Source: CAVSCR01 sp963726575 (GTDB taxonomy: Bacteria > Actinomycetota > Actinomycetes > JAHEKZ01). From it: 64,000 bases of DNA. The translations under genes were made by a program, and so were the position numbers. Position 1 is the first letter of the stretch. Every line of letters starts with the position of its first letter. The stretch spans positions 1 to 64,000 of the forward strand of contig CAVSCR010000003.1 of the NCBI GenBank assembly GCA_963726575.1, in the 5' to 3' direction. Of the stretch, positions 53,758-64,000 are shown piece by piece. The notes beneath the pieces were generated by a model. It saw only the letters and a list, made by a program, of their open reading frames with translations. It made no database searches and was not told the DNA's origin.

Positions 53758-54816
<1,059 letters not shown>

Positions 54817-54946
54817 GGTGCCGCCTCGGGGTGTCGAGGGCCGATCGTCGACCCGGATGCGATGTGTGCGGTGACGCTAGGGGGCGGGTCCGACAGGCCG
54901 GGCTGGGGCGGTGGCGGGTGTGCTCCGAGGCGTCGTGGGGATGAAC

Positions 54947-56221
54947 CTAACCGAACACCTGTTCGATCGGGGGATCGACACGCCGGGTCGTGGGCGGACG
55001 CCGACCGGGGCGCACGGTGAGGACGGTCAGGGGCACCAGCAGGAGCGCGGCGATGAGGTTCAGCCAGTGGTAGGAGCCCAGCCAGACGACGATGCCGGCC
55101 ACGGCCCCGCCGAGCGCGCCGGCCAGGTTCATCAAGGTGTCCCCCGCACCTTGGACCGCGGGCCGCTGGGCCAGGGGCACCGCCTCGGTGATCAGCGCCG
55201 ACCCGGCGACCAGGGTGCACGACCACCCGAGGCCCAGCAGGAACAGACCACAGCCGAGCTGCACCATCGCCATGTCGGGCGCCAGTCCCGCCAACGCCGT
55301 CGCCAGGACGAACACACCGATCCCGATCAGCACCACGGCACGCGGCGTCCATCGATCGGTCAGCCAGCCGACGAGCGGGCTGAACGCGTACATGCCCAGG
55401 ACGTGGACGCTGATCACCAGGCCGATGACGCTCAACGTCACGTCCATGTCGTTCATGTGGACCGGCGTCATGACCATCACCATCACCATGACGGCGTGCC
55501 CGATGGCGATCGATACGAGACCGACCACGGCCAACGGGTACGAGCGCGCCGTTGCCAGCCCGGCGCGCAGCGACACGTGTGGCGGCGTCGTCGACTCCCC
55601 GCGCAGGCGACGAGCCGTGAGCAAGGGGTCGGGTCGCAGGAGCAGCTGGACCACGATCGCCCCAGCGAGCAGGCCGGTCGCAGTGACGAGGAACGGTCCG
55701 GTGAGCCGCGGCAGCCCCATCGCGTCGGCGACGTCGGCCGCTGGCGCCATGAGGTTGGGTCCCACGACGGCCCCGACCGTGCTGGCCCACACGACGAGGG
55801 ACAAGGAGATCCCCACCCGGGCCGGCGCGGCCAGGTCGGTGGCCGCATACCGCGCCTGATAGCTGGCTGCCGACGCCGCACCCACGAGAAAGGCGCCGAA
55901 CAGCAGCAGCGGCAAGGAGTCGAGCACTCCCGCGACGACGATGACCGCCGCGCCCAGCGCACCGACGCTCAGACCGAACGTCAGCCCGGCACGTCGACCT
56001 CGCTGGTTCGACAACCGTGCCAAAGGCACCGCAGCGGCCGCCGCCCCGAGCACCACACAGGTCTGCGAGAGCCCCGCCCACGCGTCGCTGCCGGTGATCT
56101 GGAGCACCAACAAGCTGCCGGCGGCGATGCTGGCGCCGATGGCGATGCCGTCGACCACCTGCGCCGAACCCAGTACGGCGAGCGTGCGACGTTGTGGTAC
56201 CGCGTGCGCCTCGAGCGACAT
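54947..56221 (-). CDS. major facilitator superfamily transporter
   Basis: 424 residues, about twelve spans. The loop motif LSNQRGRRAGL after the second span and LVGWLTDRWTPRAVVL are the paired MFS signatures. A Met-rich run (VMVMVMVMTPVHMNDMD) sits in the seventh span region. ATG 56221 overlaps the DUF3046 stop. Substrate unknown. Confidence 0.9.
   Translation of the reverse strand: MSLEAHAVPQRRTLAVLGSAQVVDGIAIGASIAAGSLLVLQITGSDAWAGLSQTCVVLGAAAAAVPLARLSNQRGRRAGLTFGLSVGALGAAVIVVAGVLDSLPLLLFGAFLVGAASAASYQARYAATDLAAPARVGISLSLVVWASTVGAVVGPNLMAPAADVADAMGLPRLTGPFLVTATGLLAGAIVVQLLLRPDPLLTARRLRGESTTPPHVSLRAGLATARSYPLAVVGLVSIAIGHAVMVMVMVMTPVHMNDMDVTLSVIGLVISVHVLGMYAFSPLVGWLTDRWTPRAVVLIGIGVFVLATALAGLAPDMAMVQLGCGLFLLGLGWSCTLVAGSALITEAVPLAQRPAVQGAGDTLMNLAGALGGAVAGIVVWLGSYHWLNLIAALLLVPLTVLTVRPGRRPPTTRRVDPPIEQVFG
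54951..54966 (-). promoter_or_regulatory. SOS box upstream of recA
   Basis: CCGAACACCTGTTCGA differs from the TCGAACNNNTGTTCGA-type consensus at the first base only. It lies 135 bases before recA, within the last codons of the MFS gene, and would give LexA control of recA. Confidence 0.75.
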
Positions 56222-56415
56222 CAGCGTTCCGACGACGGCAGCTCGAGGGCGACCACGACCGCGCGCCAGACCGTCTTGGTCTCCTCGCCCTGGTCGAGCG
56301 CCTGCCGCACCGTCCGCCCGCCGAGCTCGGGGATCACGACGTCGTGGGCGAAGGAGTCGGCGTAGGTGTCCCCGAGATGCTCGCGCATCCGGGTCCAGAA
56401 CTCGGTCAGCCTCAC
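56221..56415 (-). CDS. DUF3046 protein
   Basis: 64 residues, MRLTEFWTRMREHLGDTYADSF, ending near LELPSSER. A small actinobacterial family usually found next to recA; function unknown. Coupled to the MFS gene by a start-stop overlap. Confidence 0.93.
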   Translation of the reverse strand: MRLTEFWTRMREHLGDTYADSFAHDVVIPELGGRTVRQALDQGEETKTVWRAVVVALELPSSER

Positions 56416-56454
56416 GCCGCGACGCTACCGGGCCCGCGGTCCCGCGAGCCACGC

Positions 56455-56530
56455 GTTGATCTTGGAGAAGATCTCGACTCCGCCAAGATCAACTTGCACA
56501 TGAAGTCCAAGATCAACAGGGGGTTGGGGG
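56455..56530. repeat. intergenic repeat, copy 2
   Basis: Homologous to 32184-32255. GTTGATCTTGG (56455-56465) is the exact reverse complement of CCAAGATCAAC, which occurs twice more at 56483-56493 and 56507-56517. A fold-back is possible. Sits just before the lhr start. Confidence 0.75.
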
Positions 56531-56568
56531 TGGGGGCGAGGGTCGGACGGGCCTGACACCATGGGCCG

Positions 56569-59500
56569 GTGCCTGCGCTCGAGTCGTTCTCACCGGCCAC
56601 CCAGGCTTGGTTCCGCGGCGTCTTCGCGGCGCCGACACCGGTGCAGGAGCAGGCCTGGGCCACGATCGGCGGCGGGCGTCACGCCCTCGTCGTCGCGCCC
56701 ACCGGTTCCGGCAAGACGCTGGCGGCGTTCCTGTGGGCGCTCGACCGCCTGGCCCACGCCCCGCCCCCGGCGTCACCGCTGCAGCGCACCCGCGTCCTGT
56801 ACGTCTCACCGCTGAAGGCGCTCGCGGTCGACGTCGAACGCAACCTGCGCGCCCCGCTCAGCGGGATCGCCGACGCCGCCCGCCGCGCCGGCACCACACC
56901 GCCGGACCTGACGGTCGGCATCCGCAGCGGTGACACGTCCCCCGACGAACGTCGCCGCCTGGCCCGACACCCACCGGACATCCTCATCACCACGCCGGAG
57001 TCGCTGTACCTCCTGCTCACCTCCGCGGCTCGGGAGACCTTGCGCGGTGTCGACACGGTGATCATCGACGAGGTGCACGCCGTGGCCGGAACCAAGCGCG
57101 GCAGCCACCTGGCGCTGAGCCTGGAACGACTCGACGCGCTGCTGGCCACCCCGGCGCAACGCATCGGCTTGTCGGCCACGGTTCGCCCGGTCGCCGACGT
57201 AGCCCGTTTCCTGGGTGGCCGCCACGAGGTCGACGTCGTGGCGCCGGTGTACGCGAGACAGGTCGAGCTCGAGGTCGTGGTGCCCGTGCCCGACCTGGCC
57301 GAGCTGGCCGCGACGGACGGCGGCGACGACGCCACCGGCTCCACCCCGAGCCCGGCGTCGATCTGGCCGCATGTGGAAGAGCGCATCGTCGACCTCGTCG
57401 AGCAGCATCACTCGACGCTGGTGTTCGCCAACTCCCGGCGGCTCGCCGAGCGCCTGTGCGCGCGGCTGAACGAGGTGCACCACGAGCGGCAGACCGGATC
57501 CGACCTCCCGGCCCCGGGCGCCCTGGCACCCGCCGCGATCATGGCGTCGGGCAGCACCAGAGGGTCCGACCCGAGCGGCGACATCGCGCGGGCCCACCAC
57601 GGCTCGGTGTCGCGCGAACAGCGCGCCCAGATCGAGGACGCGCTGAAGTCCGGCCAGCTGCCTGCGGTCGTGGCCACGAGCAGCCTGGAGCTCGGCATCG
57701 ACATGGGCGCCATCGACCTCGTGGTGCAGGTCGAGCCACCGCCGTCGGTCGCCAGCGGCCTGCAACGCGTCGGGCGCGCGGCCCACCACGTCGACGGCGT
57801 CTCGCGCGGCGTGGTCTTCCCCAAGCACCGCGGCGACCTCGTGCCCACCGCGGTGGTGGTGGAGCGGATGCGCGTGGGTGACATCGAGTCGGTGGCGATC
57901 CCGCGCAACCCGCTGGACGTGCTGGCGCAACAGATCGTCGCGATGGTCGCCATGGACGACTGGTCCGTGTCGGAGCTGCTCGTGCTGGTCCGGCGGGCCA
58001 TGCCCTACCAGTCGCTGCCCGACTCCGCGTTCGACGCCGTGCTCGACATGTTGGCCGGTCGGTATCCCTCCGAGGCGTTCGCGTCGCTGCGGCCGCGCCT
58101 GGTGTGGGACCGCGAGGCCGGCGTGCTGCGGGCGCGCCCCGGCGCGCAGCGGTTGGCGGTGACCAACCCCGGCACCATCCCCGACCGCGGTCTGTTCGGC
58201 GTGTTCATCGTGGGCAGCGAGCAGGTGCCAGGAGCCCGCGGTGGGCGACGCGTCGGCGAGCTGGACGAGGAGATGGTCTACGAGTCGCGCGTCGGTGACG
58301 TCTTCAGCCTGGGTGCCACCTCGTGGCGGATCGAGGAGATCACCCACGACCAGGTACGCGTCGTGCCGGCACCAGGTCAGCCGGGCCGCCTGCCGTTCTG
58401 GCACGGAGACGCGGCGGGCCGACCGGTCGAGCTGGGGCGCGCCATCGGTGCGTTCGTGCGCGAGCTGTCGGCGTTGGACGCCACCGCCGCCACCGCACGG
58501 CTCCGCAAGGCCGGCCTCGACGACTGGGCCGCGTCCAACACACTCGCCTACCTGGCCGAGCAACGCGCTGCGACCGGGCACGTCAGCGACGACACCACGA
58601 TCGTCGTCGAGCGGTTCCGCGACGAGCTCGGCGACTGGCGCGTGGCCCTCCACTCCCCCTTCGGCGCCCGCGTGCACACCCCGTGGGCCATGGCCCTGGC
58701 GCAACGCCTGCGCGACGCGACCGGCATGGACGTACAGGCCATGCCCAGCGACGACGGGATCGTGCTGCGACTTCCCGATGTCGAGACCGCCGACGGAGCC
58801 GCTCCCGCGGTGGCCGAACATGCGCTGCTGCCACCGGACGAGGTCGAGGCACTGGCCACTGCGGCAGTGAGCGGTTCGGCCCTGTTCGCGGCGCGGTTCC
58901 GCGAGGCGGCGGGCCGGGCGCTGCTGCTCCCGCGCCAGCGTCCCGACCGTCGCGCGCCGTTGTGGCAGCAGCGCCAGCGGGCGGCGCAGCTGCTCAGCGT
59001 CGCGAGTGAGCACGACCAGTTCCCGATCGTGCTCGAGACCATGCGCGAGGTGTTGCAGGACGTGTTCGACGTCCCCGCCCTGCGCGAGCTCATGCGCGAC
59101 ATCGCCAACGGCAAGGTGCGGCTCGTGGAGGTGGAGACCCAGCAACCGTCGCCGTACGCGCGCTCGTTGTTGTTCTCCTACGTCGGCGCGTTCCTGTACG
59201 AGGGCGACACCCCGCTCGCCGAACGGCGGGCGGCCGCGCTGTCGCTCGACGCGACTCTGCTCGCGGAGCTGCTGGGCCAGGCCGAGCTGCGCGAGCTGCT
59301 CGACCCCGACTCGTTGGACAGCGTCGAGGCGCAGCTGCAACGGCTGGCTCCGGACCGACAGGCGCGCGACGTCGAGGGTGCAGCCGACCTGTTGCGCTGG
59401 CTCGGCCCCCTCACCACCTCAGAGGCGGTCGAACGCGGCGTCGACCCGGCGTGGCTGGAACAGCTGGTGCAGCAGCGCCGAGTGGTGCGGGTGCGGATCG

Positions 59501-61123
59501 GCGCCGGCGAGGCGTTCGCGGCGGTGGAGGATCTCGGACGACTGCGCGACGCACTCGGCGTCCCCCCGCCACCAGGGGTCAGCGTCGCCTTCCTCGATCC
59601 GGTGGCCGACCCGGTCGGCGACCTGGTCGCCCGGTTCGCCCGCACCCACGCCCCGTTCACCGTCGATGCCGTGTGCGCGTCGCTGGGGCTGTCAACGGGT
59701 GCCGTCACGAGCGCCCTCGACCGGTTGGCCGCGCTGGGCCAGGTGGTCAGCGGTGAGTTCCGGCCCGGCGGGGTGGGTCAGGAGTGGTGCGACGCCGGTG
59801 TCCTGCGCCAGATCCGACGCCGTTCGCTCGCCGCGTTGCGCCGCGAGGCGGAGCCGGTTCCGCTTCGCGCCCTGGCCCGGTTCCTGCCCGAGTGGCAGGG
59901 CCTGGGCGGACAGTGGCGGGGCGTCGACGGCGTGGCAGCCGTCGTGGAGCAGCTGCGCGGAGTCCCGCTGCCGGCCTCGGTGCTCGAGTCGCTGATCCTG
60001 CCCGAGCCGCGTGGCCGACTACCGCCCGGGCATGCTCGACGAACTGACGGCCGCCGGTGAGGTGGCCTGGACCGGCGCAGGCTCGCTGCCCGGGCAGGAC
60101 GGCCGCCTGGTGCTCGCCCCCATCGATGACGCCGCGCTGGTGCTGCCCGCGCCGTTGGGCGAGTCCCTCGGCGAACAGCACCGTGCCGTGCTCACCGCGC
60201 TGTCCGACGGCGCGGCACTGTTCTTTCGCGATCTCGTGCAGCGCATGCAGATCACCGACGCTGCGCCGTCGCATGCGCAGGCGGCTGACGCGGTGTGGGA
60301 CCTGTTGTGGTGGGGCTTCCTCACCAACGACACCCTCGCGCCGGTGCGCGCCCGGCTGGCCAGCGGAACCGCCGGCCTGCGCGGACTGGCCGGCACCACG
60401 CCGCGAGCCCGCTACGCCCGACCCGGACGACCTCGTCCGGCGCGCGCCCTGGCCGCCCACCTGTCCGGTCGGTGGTCGACGCGACCAGCGGTCGAGCCAG
60501 ACCCGACGCGACGGGCACACGCTCGGGTCCTCGCGGTGTTGGAGCGCCACGGCGTGGTGACCCGCGGCAGCGTCGGCGCCGAGGACGTGGGCGGCTTCGG
60601 GGCGATCTACCGCGTGCTGGCGTCGTTCGAAGAGGTGGGTCAGGCGCGACGCGGCTACTTCGTGGAGGGACTGGGGGCGGCGCAGTTCGCGGTGCCCAAC
60701 GCGGTCGATCGGCTGCGCAGCCACGCCACGGACCAGCGCACGTCAGGCGTCCGCGTCATGGCCGCGACGGATCCGGCCAACCCCTACGGGGCGGCGTTGC
60801 CGTGGCCGGCCACCCCGGGCACCCACCAGCCCGGCCGCGGGGCTGGCGCCGTGGTCGTGCTCGTGGACGGCGAGCTCACGCTCTACGTCGAGCGCGGTGG
60901 TCGATCGCTCTTGTCGTGGTCAGAGGAGCCGTCGGCGCTGCAGGCGGCCGCCCGCGCCCTGGTGCAGGTCGGTCGCGACGGCGGACTCGGCAAGCTGAGC
61001 GTGCACCGCGCCGACGGTGCCGAGCTCGCAGGCTCCCTCGGTGGTCCCCTGCACGACGCATTGGTGGAGGCTGGATTCGTCCCGACCCCGCGCGGTCTGC
61101 GGTTGCGCCCCACGCTGCGATGA
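56569..61123 (+). CDS. lhr: Lhr-type DNA/RNA helicase (frameshifted)
   Basis: About 1517 residues when joined, the usual length. Walker A APTGSGKT (43-50), DEVH near 165 (VIIDEVHAV), RVGRAAHH motif VI, then the long Lhr winged-helix and C-terminal region. The frame breaks near 60010: RVADYRPGMLDELTAAGEV continues in another frame to the stop at 61123. One base change restores it. Family members unwind RNA-DNA hybrids in repair; lhr is DNA-damage induced in mycobacteria. Start GTG 56569. Confidence 0.93.
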
Positions 61124-61998
61124 GGTCCTACCGCGGGCCGGCCGACCTGCGCGGGATGCAGGCAGCGGTCCAACGCCTTCCTGGGCCAGTAGCCGAGTGG
61201 CACGTCGGCGACCTGGCCTGGGCGCGGTTCCACACCATCGGCAACGAACCGCAGTGGCCGACCGCGCTGTGGCCCGACACGAACGGGAACCTGGTCGCCT
61301 TCGGCTGGACCGAGCTGCCCGGACATCTGGAGCTGTTCGTCGACCCGCATCACCCGTCGCTGATCACGCAGGTGCTGGCGTGGTTCGACGACGTCGCAAC
61401 GGCTGACCAACGCACGGTCAGCACGGTCGACACCAACCAGGCCGTGATCGACGCGCTGACGGGTGCTGGTTACGAGGTCGACGATGCCGCGCCCTTCTTT
61501 CGCCAGGGGTCGCGCAGTGTCGAATTGCCGATGCCGGTCACCCCACTCCCGGAAGGCTTCACCGCCCGGACGGTGACGCGCGACGACCGCGCCGAGGCAG
61601 CCCTGATCCATCGAGCGGCGTTCACCCCGTCACGCGTGACCGAGGCGAGCTACCGAAACGTGCAGTCGGCCTGGCCGTACCGGCACGACCTCGACTGGGC
61701 GGTCGAGGCGCCCAACGGCCGCTTCGTCGCCTCCGTCGTCATCTGGTTCGACGAGCACAACCGCGTGGGCCAGCTCGAGCCGGTCGCAACCGCGCCGGAG
61801 TATCGGCGACGTGGTCTGGCGCGCGCAGTGTGCGCCACCGCGATGAACGCGCTGCGCGACCTGGGCGGCGAGCACGCAGTGGTCAACTGGCGCGGCGATC
61901 CCGGCTACCCGATTCCCGCCGAGCTCTACGCCGACCTGGGCTTCGTCGCCCGCCTGCGCAGCCTGACCTTCCGACGTCCCGGAGCGAACAGCCGCTAG
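61120..61998 (+). CDS. GNAT-family acetyltransferase
   Basis: 292 residues, ATGA overlap with lhr. Two GNAT-like halves: the N-terminal one is degenerate; the C-terminal has the acetyl-CoA loop in LEPVATAPEYRRRGLARAVC. Substrate unknown. Confidence 0.87.
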   Translation: MRSYRGPADLRGMQAAVQRLPGPVAEWHVGDLAWARFHTIGNEPQWPTALWPDTNGNLVAFGWTELPGHLELFVDPHHPSLITQVLAWFDDVATADQRTVSTVDTNQAVIDALTGAGYEVDDAAPFFRQGSRSVELPMPVTPLPEGFTARTVTRDDRAEAALIHRAAFTPSRVTEASYRNVQSAWPYRHDLDWAVEAPNGRFVASVVIWFDEHNRVGQLEPVATAPEYRRRGLARAVCATAMNALRDLGGEHAVVNWRGDPGYPIPAELYADLGFVARLRSLTFRRPGANSR

Positions 61999-62561
61999 TC
62001 GAGCAGGCTGACGAGCAGCTGCGCCTGGGCCTGCCGGATCTGCGGGTCGGGCGGCGACACGGCGACGGCCGCGAGCCAGCGCAGGGTGAGGTCGACGTTG
62101 ACCGCCGATGCGACGCGGTCAGCGGTGGCAAGCGCATCAGCGACCAGCGCTGCGGCGTGGTTGCGGCAGGGACCGCCAGGTCCTTCGGCCGCCGGGAACA
62201 CTGACGCGGCGACGGCCGGGTCGCTGTCGAGCACGGCCCGAACGACCGGTGAGGACGCCAGGGTGTCAGCGGCGCTCAGCAGTGCCGTGGTGAGGTCGCG
62301 GGTGAGCCAGGGCCAGGCGGCTTCGGCAGCGTCGTCGATCTGCGCCATCGCCACGGCCGCGAGTACGTCGGCCTTGGTGCGGAAGTGGTTGTAGACCGTC
62401 GCCTTGGCCACGCCGCCGCGGTCGGCGACCCCCGACATGGTCAGCCCCTTGATGCCAGCCTCGATCAGGCAGGCGCGAGCGCCGGTGAGGATGCCGGCCC
62501 GAGCCTTGGCCATCGCGTTGCCGGCCCGCGAGCGCGGGGCGACGATGCTGGCACTGGGCAC
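61995..62561 (-). CDS. TetR-family regulator
   Basis: About 188 residues. The helix-turn-helix is GLTMSGVADRGGVAKATVYNHFRTKADVL; the rest is a helical ligand domain. Starts about 15 bases after the clgR-like stop on the same strand. Target unknown. The end overlaps the converging GNAT gene by four bases. Confidence 0.88.
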   Translation of the reverse strand: MPSASIVAPRSRAGNAMAKARAGILTGARACLIEAGIKGLTMSGVADRGGVAKATVYNHFRTKADVLAAVAMAQIDDAAEAAWPWLTRDLTTALLSAADTLASSPVVRAVLDSDPAVAASVFPAAEGPGGPCRNHAAALVADALATADRVASAVNVDLTLRWLAAVAVSPPDPQIRQAQAQLLVSLLD

Positions 62562-62575
62562 GAGGGCGAGGTCGG

Positions 62576-62887
62576 TCAGGCGACAGCGACGACGTCGGGC
62601 TTGACCGTCGGGCCAGGTGGCAGGGGCGTGGCGGCGAGGTCTCCGCTGGCCAGCTCGGCCAGGGCGACGTCGTCGCTGACGTCGCGCAGCACCTGGGACA
62701 GCGGAACCTGCAGCGCGCCGCAGATCGCGGCCAGCAGCTCCGAGCTGGGTTCCTTCTGCCCCCGCTCCACCTCAGAGAGGTAGCCGAGGGAGACCCGGGC
62801 GTCGGCGGAGACCTGGCGCAGCGTGCGCCCCTGGCGCAGCCGGCGCCGGCGCAACGCATCGCCGAGGTGGCGTCGCAGCACGATCAT
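62576..62887 (-). CDS. clgR: ClgR-like XRE-family regulator
   Basis: 103 residues. Helix-turn-helix QGRTLRQVSADARVSLGYLSEVERGQKEPS closely matches the actinobacterial ClgR/Rv2745c family, which activates clp protease genes. Start ATG 62887; longer starts lack support. The C-terminal ...VKPDVVAVA resembles the degron-like tails of ClgR, though this is weak. Confidence 0.85.
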   Translation of the reverse strand: MIVLRRHLGDALRRRRLRQGRTLRQVSADARVSLGYLSEVERGQKEPSSELLAAICGALQVPLSQVLRDVSDDVALAELASGDLAATPLPPGPTVKPDVVAVA

Positions 62888-63004
62888 GACTGCTCCTCTC
62901 GCCGATCGGGTCCGGGCACGGTATCGCGCCGAGATGACAGCTTCGCGGTACGGGGCTGGGAGTGGGTCTCCGATCACCCGTTCGCGACGGTTGTAACAGT
63001 GTAA

Positions 63005-63695
63005 TCATCGTGTCTCTTCCCCGCCCGGGGTACCGCTGGCCCCCGGCACCGGGGCCTGCAGCAGGGTTCGGCTCCAGACGTCGCGCAGGACGGCGGCGTA
63101 CTGCTCGGGCGTGCGGCCCCGGGAGCGCATCAGGAGGTAGAAGTCCGGCCCGTTCATCGCCCAGACCAGGTCGGCGACGTCGTCGTCGGTGAGGTCCGGG
63201 CGGACCTCACCCGTACTGCGCAGGTCCGCGGCGAAGAGTCGCATGTTGGCGGCCCGGCGTTCGTTGAGGGCCCGATACACCTCGTGCGCACTCCGGTTCG
63301 GTCTCGCCGGCCACCCGCAGCGACACCTGTAATGGGACGGTCCGGGGAAGCAAGCGTCCCAGGGCCTCGGCGTAGGTCGCGATCTTGTCCGCCGCCGTGG
63401 GGGCTGCGCGGACGCGCTTGACGTAGTCGCGCTGCAGTGCGGTCCCGGGCGCGTCGCCGTCGGCCAGCTCCATGTCGTGGACGGCGAGCAGCAGCTGCGG
63501 CTTGCGACCGACCGAGGCGTACAAGGTGTCGACCGATACCCCGGCCGCCTGCGCGATGTCGGCCACGGAAGTGACGGCGTACCCGCGCGTGGTGAACAGC
63601 TCCCGGGCGGCGCGCAGCACGCGCATGCGGGTCTGCTCCGCTGCCTCCCGCCGCCGCGATGCGTCGTAGCCACGCTTGTTGACAGGTGTGGTCAC
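63005..63695 (-). CDS. TetR-family regulator (frameshifted)
   Basis: From GTG 63695. DNA-binding part (TRMRVLRAARELFTTRGYAV, VADIAQAAGVSVDTLYASVG) in one frame; the rest (RSAHEVYRALNERRAANMRL to SGTPGGEETR) in another. Deleting one C near 63295 joins them. A perfect palindrome at 63715-63735 upstream is the likely operator. Diverges from a cupin gene that it may control. Confidence 0.8.
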
Positions 63696-63714
63696 GGCCC
63701 CTAGCGTACCTATT

Positions 63715-63735
63715 GATCCGAAACTATTTCGGATC
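63715..63735. promoter_or_regulatory. palindromic TetR operator
   Basis: GATCCGAAA-CTA-TTTCGGATC is a perfect 9-3-9 palindrome between the divergent TetR and cupin genes, 20 bases from the TetR start. Typical size for a TetR operator. Confidence 0.75.
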
Positions 63736-63792
63736 GAATTGCCCAGGGAAGCATTTCCCCAGGGACATCGCAGACGGAATGAGGGATCGCCC

Positions 63793-64000
63793 ATGGAGGT
63801 CGCCGACCTGGCCGCAGGCGTCGTGATGCGCGAGCCCGGAACCGGGCGAGGTACCTGGGCGATGAACTCCCTGTTCGAGCACCTGCTGGAGTCCACCCCG
63901 GGCAGTGACGGCCTGGGCGTCGCCCTGGTCACCCAGCCGCCCGGTGTGGCCACCCCCCTGCACCGCCACACCTTCGAGTCCGAGGCCTTCTTCTTGCTGG
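63793..64000 (+). CDS. cupin-domain protein (cut off by window end)
   Basis: Starts MEVADLAAGVVMREPG at ATG 63793. The cupin metal motif begins in TPLHRHTFESEAFFLL. The gene continues past the window. Probably controlled by the divergent TetR protein. Confidence 0.7.
   Translation, partial: MEVADLAAGVVMREPGTGRGTWAMNSLFEHLLESTPGSDGLGVALVTQPPGVATPLHRHTFESEAFFLL

Noticed and set aside
56806..59340. An 844-codon leftward open frame antisense to lhr
   Set aside because: Composition is that of an antisense shadow, and lhr is unmistakable on the plus strand.

Overview
The window is a stretch of high-GC actinobacterial chromosome. Gene content points to the Actinomycetia: recA-recX with a DUF3046 gene beside them, a miaB-miaA-dapF cluster, lexA divergent from a LysM gene with mycobacterial-type SOS boxes, an nrdR-nrdJ pair (B12-dependent ribonucleotide reductase), a ClgR-like regulator, a DUF222/HNH gene, an SCO6745-type gene and an ECF sigma factor paired with a DGPF/YCII protein. 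I see no prophage structural genes, transposase, rRNA or CRISPR array.

Layout: 1-3.7 kb holds an ABC exporter, a serine hydrolase and a small membrane protein. 4-7.4 kb holds a YCII protein with its ECF sigma factor, then a NERD-domain protein convergent with an HNH nuclease (possible defence pair). 7.8-11.3 kb is nrdJ-nrdR. 11.7-16.3 kb holds small enzymes, a cyclase/NTPase regulator, an ArsR/SRPBCC pair and a LysM protein. 16.5-17.2 kb is lexA. 17.2-21.3 kb is the most unusual part. It has an array of 20 tRNA genes that fold by eye and cover 19 amino acids (no Cys). It also has one degenerate tRNA and two copies of a hairpin plus T-arm RNA element, and it ends directly upstream of a TROVE/Ro60 gene. 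22-32.2 kb is a GntR-controlled uptake and catabolism block (Dpp-type transporter, cupin, lipoprotein, oxidoreductase, ROK kinase, agmatine-deiminase-like enzyme). 32.3-38.6 kb holds DUF664, a kinase-like gene and a giant cyclase-STAND-WD40 protein. 38.6-56.4 kb is mostly housekeeping: PEBP lipoprotein, DinG, HflX, DUF222, dapF, miaA, miaB, an S9 peptidase, an exchanger, PAP2, recX, recA, MFS and DUF3046. 56.5-64 kb holds Lhr, GNAT, TetR, ClgR, a second TetR and a cut-off cupin gene.

How parts work together: LexA probably controls itself, the divergent LysM gene and recA through visible SOS boxes. NrdR probably controls the nrdR-nrdJ transcript. The GntR protein probably controls two near-identical promoters that bracket the transporter block. 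The tRNA array, the two Y-RNA-like elements and the Ro60 protein are proposed here as one RNA-metabolism module. Four of its tRNAs (Phe, Asp, His, Tyr) carry C instead of the near-universal U33, which suggests tRNAs altered to escape anticodon-loop enzymes.

Caution: about eleven genes are interrupted by apparent single-base frameshifts, several in G/C runs and including nrdJ and lhr. Many of these are likely sequence errors.
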